From an uncultured Clostridia bacterium (GTDB lineage Bacteria; Bacillota; Clostridia; TANB77; CAG-508): a stretch of 37,289 nt of DNA. The notes under the pieces were generated by a model. That model was given only the letters and a program-made list of their open reading frames with translations. It ran no database searches and was not told where the DNA came from. The first letter of the stretch is position 1. Each line of letters opens with the position of its first letter. Positions 16,591 through 25,662 of the stretch are shown here, piece by piece. Position numbers and translations under genes: made by a program. The DNA lies in assembly GCA_944388635.1 (NCBI GenBank), contig CALXJN010000120.1, positions 1-37,289 of the forward strand, given 5' to 3'.

Positions 16591-17382
16591 ATGAAAAAAA
16601 GAACAATAGCAATGATAATTGCAATAATATTAGTAATCATATTAATTGGAACAGTAAGCTATGGGTATTTTATGAAATTAACTAAAAAAGCAGAAAATCC
16701 AATAGCAACGATTACTATAGAAGGATATGATGAACCAATAATTATAGAGTTATATCCAGAATATGCACTAAATACAGTGAAAAACTTTATAGCTCTTGCC
16801 AATAATGGATTCTATAATGGACTTACAATACACAGAATAGAAAAATATGTAATTCAAGGAGGAGATCCAGAAGGAGATGGAACAGGAGGACCTACTCTAA
16901 GTGCAATTGATAAAGATATAGCAAAAGATTCTAATTATGATAAAGAATATGCAATAGTTGGAGAATTTAAAGCAAATGGATATGAGGAAAATACACTTTC
17001 TCATGAGAAGGGTGTTATATCTATGGCAAGGACAGACTATACATCGCTTTCTTCAAGTTTAGCACAAGAAGGATATAATTCAGCTGGAAGCCAATTCTTT
17101 ATATGCATGGACTATTGCCCAACATTTAATGGACAATATGCAGCATTTGGAAAAGTTACAAGTGGCTGGGAAACATTAGAGGCAATTTCAAATGTTGAAC
17201 TAAAAAAAGAAGTAGATGAAGAAACTGGAGAAGAAGTAGAAACAACAGAACCAGCAAACCCAATAAAAATAACTAGCATAACAGTAGATACAAAAGGAAT
17301 AGATTATGGAATACCAGAGACAGTAGAACCATTTGATTATTACTCTTGGTATATGAGCCAAATGAATAGTAGTAGCAATTAA
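16591..17382 (+). CDS. Cyclophilin-type peptidyl-prolyl isomerase, membrane-anchored
   Basis: The 263-residue protein has an N-terminal membrane anchor (residues 5-28, IAMIIAIILVIILIGTVSYG) and an outward-facing cyclophilin domain. Cyclophilin signatures are visible: TVKNFIALANNGFYNGLTIH, then VIQGGDPEGDGTGGP, SMARTDY, NSAGSQFFICM and FGKVTSGWETLEAI. It should speed proline cis-trans isomerisation in exported proteins. The ribosome binding site is AGGAAG. A hairpin 11 bases after the stop separates it from the next gene. Confidence 0.95.
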   Translation: MKKRTIAMIIAIILVIILIGTVSYGYFMKLTKKAENPIATITIEGYDEPIIIELYPEYALNTVKNFIALANNGFYNGLTIHRIEKYVIQGGDPEGDGTGGPTLSAIDKDIAKDSNYDKEYAIVGEFKANGYEENTLSHEKGVISMARTDYTSLSSSLAQEGYNSAGSQFFICMDYCPTFNGQYAAFGKVTSGWETLEAISNVELKKEVDEETGEEVETTEPANPIKITSITVDTKGIDYGIPETVEPFDYYSWYMSQMNSSSN

Positions 17383-17392
17383 TTGTAATTTC

Positions 17393-17419
17393 TTAAAGGC
17401 GACAATAGGTCGCCTTTAA
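17393..17419 (+). other. GC-rich hairpin between cyclophilin and WG-repeat genes
   Basis: TTAAAGGCGAC (17393-17403) and GTCGCCTTTAA (17409-17419) form a perfect 11-base stem with a 5-base loop. No T-run follows, so it is more likely an RNA processing or stability element than a terminator. The AAAGGAG ribosome binding site of the next gene starts a few bases later. Confidence 0.6.
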
Positions 17420-17435
17420 ATAAAGGAGAAAACTT

Positions 17436-19194
17436 ATGATAGAAAAAATTAATGTAAAAGTACTTGCAATAGTGTTAATTGTAATAATTGTATTAGCTAT
17501 AGGAATATTCATTGGAGTAAAAACAATAATTGCAAATAATGACAAAAGTTATGAATTAGAAAAAATAGCGGAAGATGACTATAAATATTTTGCTGTATTA
17601 ACAGAACGGAAAATATGGAGTAATAAATGAAAATGGAGATATGGTAGTTAAAAATGAATATAAAAATATAATAATACCAAATCCAACAAAGCCAGTGTTT
17701 ATCGTAACTACAGATGACGGAACAAGCAAAGTATTAAATGATGTAGGAGAAGAAATATTTACAGAATATAATAATGTAGAAGCAATTGAAATTGAAGGAA
17801 CGATTACAGAGTTACCATATGAAAAAAGTGTATTGAAATATGAAGAAAATGGTAAGTATGGCTTAATTGATTATGCTGGAAATGCAATAACAGGTGCTAT
17901 ATACGATGAGTTATCTTCTGTAAAATATAAAGAAGGAGAAATACTTGCTAAAAGAAATGGAAAATACGGTGTAATAAATAATAAGGGCAAAGAACTAATA
18001 GATTTTGAATATGACGAAATAGAAGCAGACAAATATTATACTGATAATGGTTATTCAAAATCAGGCTACATAGTAAAAACTACAACAGATGATGGATATA
18101 GATATGGCTATATTAGCTCTAATTGGAAAACAGTACTAGATACGGAGTATACAAGCATAGGCAGAATACTAGAGATAGAAAGCAATGATATATATTTAAT
18201 TGCAGCAAGAAATGGACAATATGGTGTATTAAGAAATCAAAATGTGATAATAGATTTTGCATATCAGTCTATTGCATATAATAAAGATGCAGAGCTATTT
18301 AAAGTAGAGAGAAGTGGGCAATTTGGAGTTTTAGACATAGAAGGAAATAATGTTTTAGATGTTATATATAAAACAATTAATTTCAATGGTGAATACATTT
18401 TTGCCCAAACATATACTGAAGATATTTATTTTAATAAAAACGGAGAAAAACTAGAAAATGCATATACAGCAATGATAAAGGTTCCTGACTTGAATTATAA
18501 CATAACAGTAAATAATGAAAATCTATACGGAATTATTGACGAAGCTGGAAATGAAAAAGTAAAAAATGAATATTTATATATAGAATATGCATTTGAGGAC
18601 TATTTTGTCGCATATAAAAGTGGAGAAGGCCTAGGAGTAATTGATAAAAATGGAAATGTTTGCATAGATTTTAAGTATGATGTACTAAGCAAAATAGGAG
18701 AACATAATTTGTTAAAAGGTGTAGACATGGAGAATAATGTAACTGATGTATTCTCTGGAAATATGCAAATGGTTATATCTCTTGCAAATGCAAGTTTAGA
18801 CATAAAACAAGACTATATAGAAATATATAATGAAGAGAAAACAAGCTATATAACACCAAATGGAGAAGTGAAAACAGCAAAAGATATTTTCAAAAATAAT
18901 ATATTATTTGCCGTTTGCAAAGACGGAAAATGGGGCTTTGAAGACAAAGAAGAAAATGAAAAAGTGCAATGCACTTATGATTATGTGACAGAGTTTAACA
19001 GATTTGGATTTGCAGGAGTAAAAAAGGACGGACTATGGGGAGTAATTGATGAGGAAGGAAATATAGTATGCGAATGCAAATTTAATTTTGAATCAGAAGG
19101 AGAAATCATAAAACCAGAATTTCTAGGTAAGTATTATAAGACATATTCAGAAAATAATGTTATATACTATTCAGATGAAACAGAAGAAATGTAA
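17436..19194 (+). CDS. WG-repeat protein, membrane-anchored, one CGG +1 shift needed
   Basis: The protein begins with a membrane anchor (residues 5-34) and is then a chain of WG/KWG-type repeats of about 40-50 residues, each with a G-K-Y-G-(V/L)-I core, for example GKYGLIDYAGN, GKYGVINNKGKE, GQYGVLRNQN, GQFGVLDIEGN and DGLWGVIDEEGN. The standard frame breaks after AVLTE at residue 57; skipping C17607 gives GKYGVINENGD, itself a clean first repeat. The repaired length is 585 residues (1759 bases, 586 codons plus one). WG-repeat proteins are common in Clostridia and probably form beta-propeller-like binding surfaces outside the cell; the partner is unknown. Confidence 0.88.
17607..17610 (+). 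other. CGGA +1 shift site 9 (WG-repeat gene)
   Basis: GAA is followed by in-frame CGG (codon 58). Skipping C17607 gives T-E-G-K-Y-G-V-I, a canonical WG-repeat core. The local sequence AACAGAACGGAAAA also occurs at rdgB site 2. Confidence 0.92.
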
Positions 19195-19240
19195 AATTAA
19201 ATTTCTACATGCTTAAGTCGGCTATGTGATAAAAGATTTT

Positions 19241-19268
19241 AAGGTGGGGTGAAAACCTGCCTTTTTTT
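19241..19268 (+). terminator. Terminator after the WG-repeat gene
   Basis: AAGGTGGGG pairs with CCTGCCTT around a short A-rich loop and is followed by seven T residues. It resembles the terminator at 8469-8501. Confidence 0.7.
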
Positions 19269-19340
19269 GTGCATTTTTTACAAAATTGGTAGATTTTGTA
19301 CTTGACAACAAAATTCGACAATTCTAGCCTAAATAAGGTG

Positions 19341-19407
19341 GAGCTTGCAGTTTAGAACCGTCCCAAACTGCAAGCTCTCGGTCATTTTAGATGCATCCTA
19401 AACGACC
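19341..19407. repeat. REP-like double hairpin, related to the element at 3091-3229
   Basis: GAGCTTGCAGTTT (19341-19353) and AAACTGCAAGCTC (19365-19377) are perfect arms around a loop with GAACCGTCCC. A second hairpin, GGTCATTTTAG (19380-19390) against CTAAACGACC (19398-19407), is nearly identical to the inner hairpin at 3145-3176. The shared GGTC..TTTAG..GACC unit shows a dispersed repeat family. Confidence 0.75.
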
Positions 19408-19476
19408 AAAAGCGGAAGCATTTCCATGCACACACTACATTTGCAAGTAAAAAATCACTGTAAATAGAGAATTATC

Positions 19477-19505
19477 TTGCTCTTTTTATATTTGTATGAT
19501 AAAAT
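19477..19505 (+). promoter_or_regulatory. Promoter of tRNA-Gln (CTG)
   Basis: TTGCTC (19477-19482), a 17-base spacer and TAAAAT (19500-19505) lie 20 bases before the tRNA. Confidence 0.5.
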
Positions 19506-19525
19506 ACAAAATGTAAATTGAATAT

Positions 19526-19600
19526 TCGGGCGTCGCCAAGCGGTAAGGCATCGGACTCTGACTCCGACACTCGTTAGTTCGAATCTAACCGCCCGAGCCA
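19526..19600 (+). tRNA. tRNA-Gln (anticodon CTG)
   Basis: Complete 75-base cloverleaf with encoded CCA. The anticodon loop CTCTGAC gives CTG, reading CAG. Its 3' end is repeated at 19715-19737, suggesting past use as an integration site. Confidence 0.92.
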
Positions 19601-19669
19601 AAATTCAAAAAATCTGGCGAAGCGAGAATTTTTTGAATTTTGAATAGAGAAGTTAGTAAGGAGAAATAA
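19578..19669 (+). repeat. Direct repeat copy 1, containing the tRNA-Gln 3' end
   Basis: From the T-arm (TTCGAATCTAACC) through the CCA end and about 70 bases beyond, including an A/T hairpin around TCTGGCGAAGCGAGA, the sequence recurs 137 bases downstream with about two changes. The hairpin may act as the tRNA terminator. Confidence 0.85.
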
Positions 19670-19714
19670 TGGCCGTTAGCGCCCTGAACGAAGTGAAGAA
19701 GTGCCCTTGGGGTA

Positions 19715-19806
19715 TTCGAATCTAACCGCCCGAGCCAAAATTCAAAAAATCTGGCGAAGCAAGAATTTTTTGAATTTTGAATAGAGAAGTTAGTAAGAAG
19801 AAATAA
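19715..19806 (+). repeat. Direct repeat copy 2 (att-like tRNA 3' fragment)
   Basis: This copy begins with the last 23 bases of tRNA-Gln without the rest of the tRNA, then the same hairpin and tail. Between the copies are 45 bases (GGCCGTTAGCGCCCTGAACG and following) of higher GC content. The layout resembles the footprint of an element that integrated into the tRNA 3' end and was later lost. Confidence 0.8.
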
Positions 19807-19856
19807 ATAATATTATTTATTTGTGGTAAAATAGAAAAACAAGGAGCAGTTTTTTT

Positions 19857-20432
19857 ATGGAAAACATAAGATTAAAATATATAAATATAGATGAATTTGA
19901 AAAAGATGTATATTCACATTATGTGGAAATTTTTCCAGACAATGAAAGAAAACCATTAAAATTAATAAAAACATCATATGAAAAAGGATATACAAAACTT
20001 ATAAAAATCATAACAAATGACCAATTTGTAGGATTTATGATGATAATTAGAGTAAAAAACGGAGAATACACACTATTAGACTATTTTGCAATATTGCCAG
20101 AATATAGAAATAGTAAGCTTGGAACAAAAGCAATAGAAGCTTTACTTGAAGAAGAAAAAGAATGCAGAGGAATATTAGCAGAGATAGAAAAAACAGGACT
20201 TGGCGCAAATGAAGAAGAAAATAAATACAGGGAAAAAAGAAAAAGATTTTATGAAAGGACTAATTTCAAAAAGCTAGACTTTGAAATACTTTTATATGGA
20301 GTGCTATATACACCATATATTTTTTCAAAACTAAAAGATGATGATGATAAGATTATCGAAGAAATATTGAAAATTTACGAAGAAGTTTCAGGTAAAGAAA
20401 AGATAAAAAAGAATTGCAAAATAATAAAATAA
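19857..20432 (+). CDS. GNAT family N-acetyltransferase
   Basis: The 191-residue protein has the GNAT fold: an N-terminal strand and helix, YTLLDYFAILPEYRNSKLGTKAIEAL at about residues 72-97 with the acetyl-CoA-binding pattern (R-N-S-K-L-G-T, a variant of R/Q-x-x-G-x-G/A), and a later EKTGLGANEEENKYREKRKRFYERTNFKKL segment as in GNATs that act on small molecules. The substrate is unknown. AAGGAG lies upstream of the ATG. It starts 50 bases after the second tRNA-end repeat, so it could be cargo left from the integrated element, though its base composition is like that of its neighbours. Confidence 0.8.
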   Translation: MENIRLKYINIDEFEKDVYSHYVEIFPDNERKPLKLIKTSYEKGYTKLIKIITNDQFVGFMMIIRVKNGEYTLLDYFAILPEYRNSKLGTKAIEALLEEEKECRGILAEIEKTGLGANEEENKYREKRKRFYERTNFKKLDFEILLYGVLYTPYIFSKLKDDDDKIIEEILKIYEEVSGKEKIKKNCKIIK

Positions 20433-20533
20433 AAAAATATTAAAAAATTTTATAAAAACTATTTATCATTATGAAATTATTTGATATAATAACAACATAA
20501 ATTAACAAAAGTCAAAAGAAAAGGGAGATAAAC

Positions 20534-20674
20534 ATGGGAAGAATATTATTAACAATAATTGTATTTTTATTAGCAGCATTTATAATTTTTACAAAGGATG
20601 TATCAAAAGGATTAAAGGTATTTTTGATAATATGTTTGATTATTACAGAAGTACTTATTGTAACAATGTTTTAA
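20534..20674 (+). CDS. Small two-helix membrane protein, unknown
   Basis: This 46-residue frame has a GGGAG ribosome binding site 8 bases before its ATG. It is almost entirely two hydrophobic helices (LLTIIVFLLAAFIIF and VFLIICLIITEVLIV) joined by TKDVSKGLK. No family is recognised. The next gene, also membrane-anchored, starts 18 bases downstream with its own ribosome binding site, so the two probably form an operon. Confidence 0.6.
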   Translation: MGRILLTIIVFLLAAFIIFTKDVSKGLKVFLIICLIITEVLIVTMF

Positions 20675-20692
20675 GGCAAAGGGAGGAATCCA

Positions 20693-21184
20693 ATGAAAAA
20701 GCCAGTTAAAATTACATTAATTGTTATTGCAATTATATTTGCAATAGCTTTAATTGTTGTGGGTGGAATTTTAATATTTGCACCCAATAAAGTAGCTTTA
20801 TCAACAGATGATTTTAAGACAAAACTAGAAGAAAAAGGTTATATTGTAGAAGATGCATCATATCAATTATCAGACAGTGATGATATAAAGGAAATGTACA
20901 TAGCAACAAGTGAGAACGGTGAGTATAAGCTAGAATTTTATGTGTTTGAAAATTTAGATTATGCAAAAATGTTTTATAAAGTAAACAAAAAAGCATCTGA
21001 AGACTTTATAGATTCAAGTTACTCACAAAGCAGTATAAGCTTAAAAAATTATTCAAAATATTCGCTATCATCAAGCGGCAAATACAAAGTAATATCAAGG
21101 GTTGATAATACAGTTATATACTTAAATGTAATTAATGAATATAAGGATGAAGTTAAAGAATTATTAAAAGAATTAGGCTATTGA
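20693..21184 (+). CDS. Membrane-anchored protein with an extracytoplasmic domain, unknown
   Basis: The 163-residue protein has an N-terminal membrane helix (residues 6-30, ITLIVIAIIFAIALIVVGG) and an outside domain of about 130 residues with alternating strands and helices (LSTDDFKTKLEEKGYIVEDAS at the start). It ends DEVKELLKELGY. There is no cysteine for lipid attachment. No family is recognised; the domain pattern (small alpha-beta fold with FKxxLEExGY at the start) is common in clostridial DUF4358-like or stress-linked surface proteins, but I cannot assign it. AGGGAGG lies 8 bases before the ATG. Confidence 0.7.
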   Translation: MKKPVKITLIVIAIIFAIALIVVGGILIFAPNKVALSTDDFKTKLEEKGYIVEDASYQLSDSDDIKEMYIATSENGEYKLEFYVFENLDYAKMFYKVNKKASEDFIDSSYSQSSISLKNYSKYSLSSSGKYKVISRVDNTVIYLNVINEYKDEVKELLKELGY

Positions 21185-21267
21185 TAAAAAAATAATAAAA
21201 GTGTTAGCAAATGTATGAAAGATATGATATAATACATTTGCTAATTTTAATATAAATAGGAGAAACA

Positions 21268-21867
21268 ATGGATAGAGAAAAAATTAAAGGAATTATAGAA
21301 GCAATATTGTTTGCAAGTGGTAAAATAGTGACTTTAGAAGAATTAAGCATAAGCCTCGAAATTGATAAAAAAGAAGTAGCCAATATAATAGAAGATATGA
21401 AAGAAGATTTAAAAAAGGCAAATAGAGGGATAGAAATTATTACTGTAAACAATGGATATACTTTAGCAAGTAAAAAAGAATATCATGAATACATATATCA
21501 AATAATCGATAAAAGAGCAAAACCTAATTTATCTCAAGCAGCTTTAGAAGTACTTGCAATAATTGCATATAATCCCAAAATAACTAGAGCAGAAATTGAA
21601 AACATTAGAGGAGTTAGTTCAGATGCCTCAATATATAGATTATTAGAACATAATTTAATTGAGGAAGCTGGGAAACTAGATTTGCCAGGTAAACCAATGT
21701 CATATAAAGTAACTGAAGAATTTCTAAAAAAATTCGGATTAAATACATTAGAAGAATTACCAGAACTCCCTAAATATAAAGTGGACGAAAATCAGCAAAT
21801 AGTTATAGATGACATTGTAATTGAAAATGATAAAGAAAAAGAAGAAGGAGAAAATAATATTGATTGA
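21268..21867 (+). CDS. scpB: Segregation and condensation protein B
   Basis: ScpB dimers bind the kleisin ScpA in the SMC condensin complex that folds and segregates chromosomes. The 199-residue product contains the two winged-helix domains: IEAILFASGKIVTLEELS at the start and LSQAALEVLAIIAYNPKITR, ENIRGVSSDASIYRLLEHNLI and PGKPMSYKVTEEFLKKFGL in the second half. An acidic tail follows. scpA is not next to it, which is unusual but not rare. The dGTPase-like gene begins within its last codons, so the two are translationally coupled. Confidence 0.95.
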   Translation: MDREKIKGIIEAILFASGKIVTLEELSISLEIDKKEVANIIEDMKEDLKKANRGIEIITVNNGYTLASKKEYHEYIYQIIDKRAKPNLSQAALEVLAIIAYNPKITRAEIENIRGVSSDASIYRLLEHNLIEEAGKLDLPGKPMSYKVTEEFLKKFGLNTLEELPELPKYKVDENQQIVIDDIVIENDKEKEEGENNID

Positions 21868-23011
21868 AAATTTAAAAGAGATAATGCTTACTAATGAAAA
21901 AGTATTCTCAAAATATGCATGTAAGTCTGAAAATGGTATAAAATTACATGAAGAAACAGAAGGAATAAGACCAAAATTTTTTAGAGATATAGACAAAATA
22001 ATCTATTCACAAGCATATACGAGGTATATAGATAAGACACAAGTATATGCATTTATAGATAATGACCATATAACACACAGAGTATTACATGTACAGTTAG
22101 TTGCAAAAGAAGCAAGAACAATAGGAAGAGCATTAAGACTAAACGAAGATTTGATAGAAGCAATAGCGCTTGGACATGATGTAGGACACGCACCATTTGG
22201 GCATGCAGGAGAAAGATTTTTAGATAATATAGCAAGAAGAGAAAAAATAGGATATTTTTGTCATAATGCACAAAGTGTTAGAATGCTTAAAGATTTAGAA
22301 AATCTAAACATCACAATTCAAACATTAGATGGAATACTTGCTCATAATGGCGAAATACTGTTAAATAGATATGAACCAGATACAACAAAGACAAAAGAAG
22401 AATTTCTAAAAGAATTAGAAAATGTATTTACTATAGAAGGATATAGTAAAAAGATAAGACCAATGACGTTAGAGGCAAGTGTTGTTAGATTATCTGATAT
22501 AATTGCATATATTGGAAGAGATATAGAAGATGCAATAATAGTAGGTACAATAAAAAGAGAAGAATTACCAAAAGAAATAACAAAAATTTTAGGAAATACC
22601 AATGCAGAAATTGTAAATACATTAATAATGGATGTTATAGAAAATAGCATGGATAAACCATATTTAAAATTCTCAGATAAAGTATTTGAAAGTTTAATAA
22701 ATTTAAAAAAGTGGAATTATGAGCATATATATAATTCAAAAGAAGCAACAAAAAATTTAGATATACTTGAAAATGCATTTTATGATTTATTTTATTACTA
22801 TTTAAAGAAAGTCGATAATAGAAAAAATATTGAGATAACCGACAATATGACAGAAAGTGAGAAATTATTATTTGGATTTATAAATAGCAAAACAGAAGAA
22901 TATAAAGAAAAAACAGATATAAGAAGATTTATAATTGATTATATATCAGGGCAAACAGACAACTTTTTCTTAAAAGAATGTAAAATGCACCTTAAAGGAT
23001 TTAGCATATAA
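21860..23011 (+). CDS. dGTPase-like HD-domain phosphohydrolase
   Basis: The 383-residue protein belongs to the dGTPase branch of HD hydrolases, which split dNTPs into nucleoside and triphosphate. Motifs: YSQAYTRYIDKTQVYAF near residue 40, HRVLHVQLVAKEARTIGRA with the first metal His, then GHDVGHAPFGHAGE with the HD pair and a later LSDIIAYIGRDIEDA with the final Asp. I chose TTG at 21860 as the start because GAAGGAG lies 9 bases before it; the longer frame from 21821 lies inside scpB and reads as a lysine run. It overlaps the scpB stop. The exact nucleotide substrate is not shown. Confidence 0.88.
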   Translation: MIENLKEIMLTNEKVFSKYACKSENGIKLHEETEGIRPKFFRDIDKIIYSQAYTRYIDKTQVYAFIDNDHITHRVLHVQLVAKEARTIGRALRLNEDLIEAIALGHDVGHAPFGHAGERFLDNIARREKIGYFCHNAQSVRMLKDLENLNITIQTLDGILAHNGEILLNRYEPDTTKTKEEFLKELENVFTIEGYSKKIRPMTLEASVVRLSDIIAYIGRDIEDAIIVGTIKREELPKEITKILGNTNAEIVNTLIMDVIENSMDKPYLKFSDKVFESLINLKKWNYEHIYNSKEATKNLDILENAFYDLFYYYLKKVDNRKNIEITDNMTESEKLLFGFINSKTEEYKEKTDIRRFIIDYISGQTDNFFLKECKMHLKGFSI

Positions 23012-23096
23012 TACATTTGCAAAAAATATATAAATATGCTAAAATTAATTGTTATTTAAGATGCAAAAGAAAATTGTATTAACAGGAGAAAATCAA

Positions 23097-23435
23097 GTGG
23101 AAGTATTAGAAATAATTATATTATTAGTATTAATGATAATAGGCTTAATTGCATTTTCAGTGTTTCAAATAAGAGCAGCAGGAATGAAGGTAAAGGATTT
23201 TGCACAATTTATACAAGCAAACCAAATATTAGACAATTTATATGATGCTTCAAAAAAATATAAAAAACTGAGTAAAAATCAACAACTTGTATTTTTAATG
23301 GAAGCGGAAAAAGTATTTAATGCATTTGATAAGGTACCAGATATGCTGTGGGAAGATGAGTATCAAAAATATTCACAAATATTAGATATTTATCGAAACA
23401 TAAAAATTGCAAGGTGGAATGAAAAGGAAACATAA
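23097..23435 (+). CDS. Small membrane-anchored helical protein, unknown
   Basis: From a GTG at 23097 (ACAGGAG 9 bases upstream) the product is 112 residues: a membrane helix at residues 4-26 (LEIIILLVLMIIGLIAFSVF), then a helical region with QANQILDNLYDASKKYKKL and EAEKVFNAFDKVPDMLWEDEY. A longer frame from 23049 lacks a ribosome binding site. No family is recognised. It sits between the dGTPase-like gene and glmU with short gaps and may belong to the same transcript. Confidence 0.6.
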   Translation: MEVLEIIILLVLMIIGLIAFSVFQIRAAGMKVKDFAQFIQANQILDNLYDASKKYKKLSKNQQLVFLMEAEKVFNAFDKVPDMLWEDEYQKYSQILDIYRNIKIARWNEKET

Positions 23436-23489
23436 AATATGATATAGACATATTATAATATATAAATATTATAAAGGGAGGCAATAAAA

Positions 23490-24752
23490 ATGGAAGATAT
23501 AAGTGCGATAGTTCTAGCAGCTGGAAAAGGAACAAGAATGAAAACTAACAAATCTAAAGTTGTACATAAAATATATGGAAAAGAATTAGTTAAAAGAGTA
23601 GTAGAAACAGCATATAAAGCAGGAATTAAAGATGTTATAACAGTTGTAGGACATAAAAGAGAAGAAGTAGAAAAAGTACTTGGAGATAGCGTAAAATATG
23701 CATATCAAGAAGAATTACTTGGAACAGGTCATACAGCAATGCAGGCAATACCATATTTAAAAGGGAAAAAGGGAAAAGTTGTAATTTTATATGGTGATGT
23801 ACCATTAATAAGACCAGAAACAATAAAAAAACTTATAGCAAAAAGTGTAATGGATAGGGAATATGCAACAATATTAACAGCAATTTATGATAATCCAACA
23901 GGATATGGAAGAGTCGTAAGAGATATTGGTGGTAACGTAAAAGCAATAGTTGAAGAAAAAGATGCAACTGAGGAGGAAAAATATATAACAGAAATAAATG
24001 CTGGTGTATATTGTTTTGATATAGAAGAACTAATATTAGCCCTAGAAAAATTAACTCCAAATAATGCTCAAGGTGAATATTATTTGACAGATGTAATAAA
24101 GATTATGAATGACAAAGGATTAAAAACAGGAGCTATTATAATAGAAGATAATACAGAAATTCTTGGGGTAAATGACAGAGCACAATTAGAAATGCTTACA
24201 AGAATATTAAAGATAAGAATAAACCAAGAACATATGGCAAATGGAGTTACAATAGAAGATATGGAAAACACCTATATATATGATGATGTAAAAATAGGGA
24301 TAGATACAGTCATTCATCCAAACACAACAATAAAATCTGGTGTAGTAATTGGAGAAAATTGTGAAATAGGGCCAAACTCATACATAAGAGAAGGATGTGA
24401 AATTGCAGATAACGTAAAAATAGGAAGCTTTGTAGAATTAAAGAAAGCAAAAATAGGAGAAGGCACAAAAGTACCACATTTATCATATATGGGAGACTGT
24501 GAAATAGGAAGCAAAACAAATATAGGTTGTGGAACAATAACTTGCAACTATGATGGCTTCAAAAAAAGCAAAACTATAATAGGAGACAATGCATTTGTAG
24601 GTTCAAATGTAAACTTTATAGCACCAGTCACAGTTGGAAGTAATACGCTTATTGCAGCAGGCTCAACAATAACAGATGATGTACCAGACGATGCACTAAG
24701 TATAGCAAGAGAAAGACAAATAAATAAAGAAGAATGGAATAAAAGAAATTAG
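23490..24752 (+). CDS. glmU: Bifunctional GlmU (GlcN-1-P acetyltransferase / GlcNAc-1-P uridylyltransferase)
   Basis: GlmU makes UDP-GlcNAc, the first dedicated precursor of peptidoglycan. The 420-residue protein has the uridylyltransferase domain (LAAGKGTRMKTNKSKVVHKI at the start, LYGDVPLIRPE near 105, then GEYYLTDVI) and a left-handed beta-helix acetyltransferase domain with hexapeptide repeats from about 245. The catalytic His region PHLSYMGDCEIG and the acetyl-CoA segment GCGTITCNYDG are present. It is about 35 residues shorter than E. coli GlmU, missing mostly the last helix-turns; it ends RERQINKEEW. AAGGGAGG lies 9 bases before the ATG. Confidence 0.95.
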   Translation: MEDISAIVLAAGKGTRMKTNKSKVVHKIYGKELVKRVVETAYKAGIKDVITVVGHKREEVEKVLGDSVKYAYQEELLGTGHTAMQAIPYLKGKKGKVVILYGDVPLIRPETIKKLIAKSVMDREYATILTAIYDNPTGYGRVVRDIGGNVKAIVEEKDATEEEKYITEINAGVYCFDIEELILALEKLTPNNAQGEYYLTDVIKIMNDKGLKTGAIIIEDNTEILGVNDRAQLEMLTRILKIRINQEHMANGVTIEDMENTYIYDDVKIGIDTVIHPNTTIKSGVVIGENCEIGPNSYIREGCEIADNVKIGSFVELKKAKIGEGTKVPHLSYMGDCEIGSKTNIGCGTITCNYDGFKKSKTIIGDNAFVGSNVNFIAPVTVGSNTLIAAGSTITDDVPDDALSIARERQINKEEWNKRN

Positions 24753-24808
24753 CTGCTGGATATAGCAAAATAAGAGGATTAAATATATCCTCTTATTTAT
24801 ATATTATA

Positions 24809-25540
24809 TTATACTATATTATTCCGCAAAATCTTTTTCGCTTTTTCAACTTCTTCTGGAGTTGCGGTATGAGTATCAGTTAAAGGGTATTTTAGCCCAA
24901 GATTTTCCCACTTAAATTTGCCTAAATCATGATAAGGTAAAAGCTCAATCTTTTCTACAGTTTTTAAAGTAGATAAAAATTCTTTTAATTTCAATAAATC
25001 TTCCTCATCATCTGTATAACCTGGAACTAAGACTTGTCTTATCCACATAGGTTTTCCAATACTACTTAAATACCTTGCAAAATCAAGTTCAAGTTCATTA
25101 GAAAAACCAACTAATTCCTTAGATTTTGAAGGAACAATATGCTTTATATCTAATAAAAATAAATCTGTTAAATCAATAAGTTTTTTTACATTATCTGTTA
25201 AGCTAAACATTCCAGATGTATCAATTGCTGTATGAATATCGTATTTCTTTAATTCCTCAAAAAAAGGAATTAAGCTTTTCGTTTGTAGCAAAGGCTCACC
25301 ACCAGAAACGGTAACACCTCCGCCAGAAGGTTTTATATAATTCTGATATTTTAATATTCTTTGAACAATATCATCTGTAGAGAAAATTTGTCCAGCTTTT
25401 TCATCCCATGTATCTCTATTTTGACAATACATACACCTTAAATGACATCCTTGAAGAAAAATAACATATCTTATTCCAGGACCATCAACAGTACCAAAAC
25501 TTTCAAAAGAATGAACTCTCAAAGTATTATTTTCGTTCAT
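24809..25540 (-). CDS. pflA: Pyruvate formate-lyase activating enzyme, possible CGG shift at its end
   Basis: PflA is a radical SAM enzyme that puts the glycyl radical on PflB. The 243-residue product has the iron-sulfur motif GCHLRCMYCQNRDTW (CxxxCxxC), the SAM-binding GGVTVSGGEPLLQ and the end typical of activases (IELLPYHDLGKFKWENLGL). It lies downstream of pflB on the same strand. Near the end the frame contains CGG: the standard reading ends KKILRNNIV at 24809, whereas the +1 rule seen in other genes gives KKILGII with TAG at 24814-24816. Both ends are possible. The start has AAAGGAATT upstream. Confidence 0.94.
   Translation of the reverse strand: MNENNTLRVHSFESFGTVDGPGIRYVIFLQGCHLRCMYCQNRDTWDEKAGQIFSTDDIVQRILKYQNYIKPSGGGVTVSGGEPLLQTKSLIPFFEELKKYDIHTAIDTSGMFSLTDNVKKLIDLTDLFLLDIKHIVPSKSKELVGFSNELELDFARYLSSIGKPMWIRQVLVPGYTDDEEDLLKLKEFLSTLKTVEKIELLPYHDLGKFKWENLGLKYPLTDTHTATPEEVEKAKKILRNNIV
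24823..24826 (-). other. CGGA candidate +1 shift site 13 (pflA end)
   Basis: On the minus strand TTG is followed by in-frame CGG, five codons from the stop. Skipping its C gives G-I-I-stop. This site follows the pattern, but the protein end is variable, so family conservation cannot prove it. Confidence 0.5.
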
Positions 25541-25662
25541 ATATTATAATTCCTTTCATAAAATAATATACATATGTAAAGGCAGAACATAATCTGAATT
25601 TACATATATATATTATAAAAGCAATAATTAAAGATTAAAAAAAGAAACAAGGAGTACTACGC

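Noticed and set aside
19578..19806. CRISPR-like repeats
   Set aside because: There are only two 92-base copies containing a tRNA end and one 45-base spacer; no CRISPR array or cas gene was found in the window.
23304..23309. GCGGAA in the 23097-23435 gene as a possible shift site
   Set aside because: The reading is GCG GAA, so CGG is not in frame and the protein is intact.
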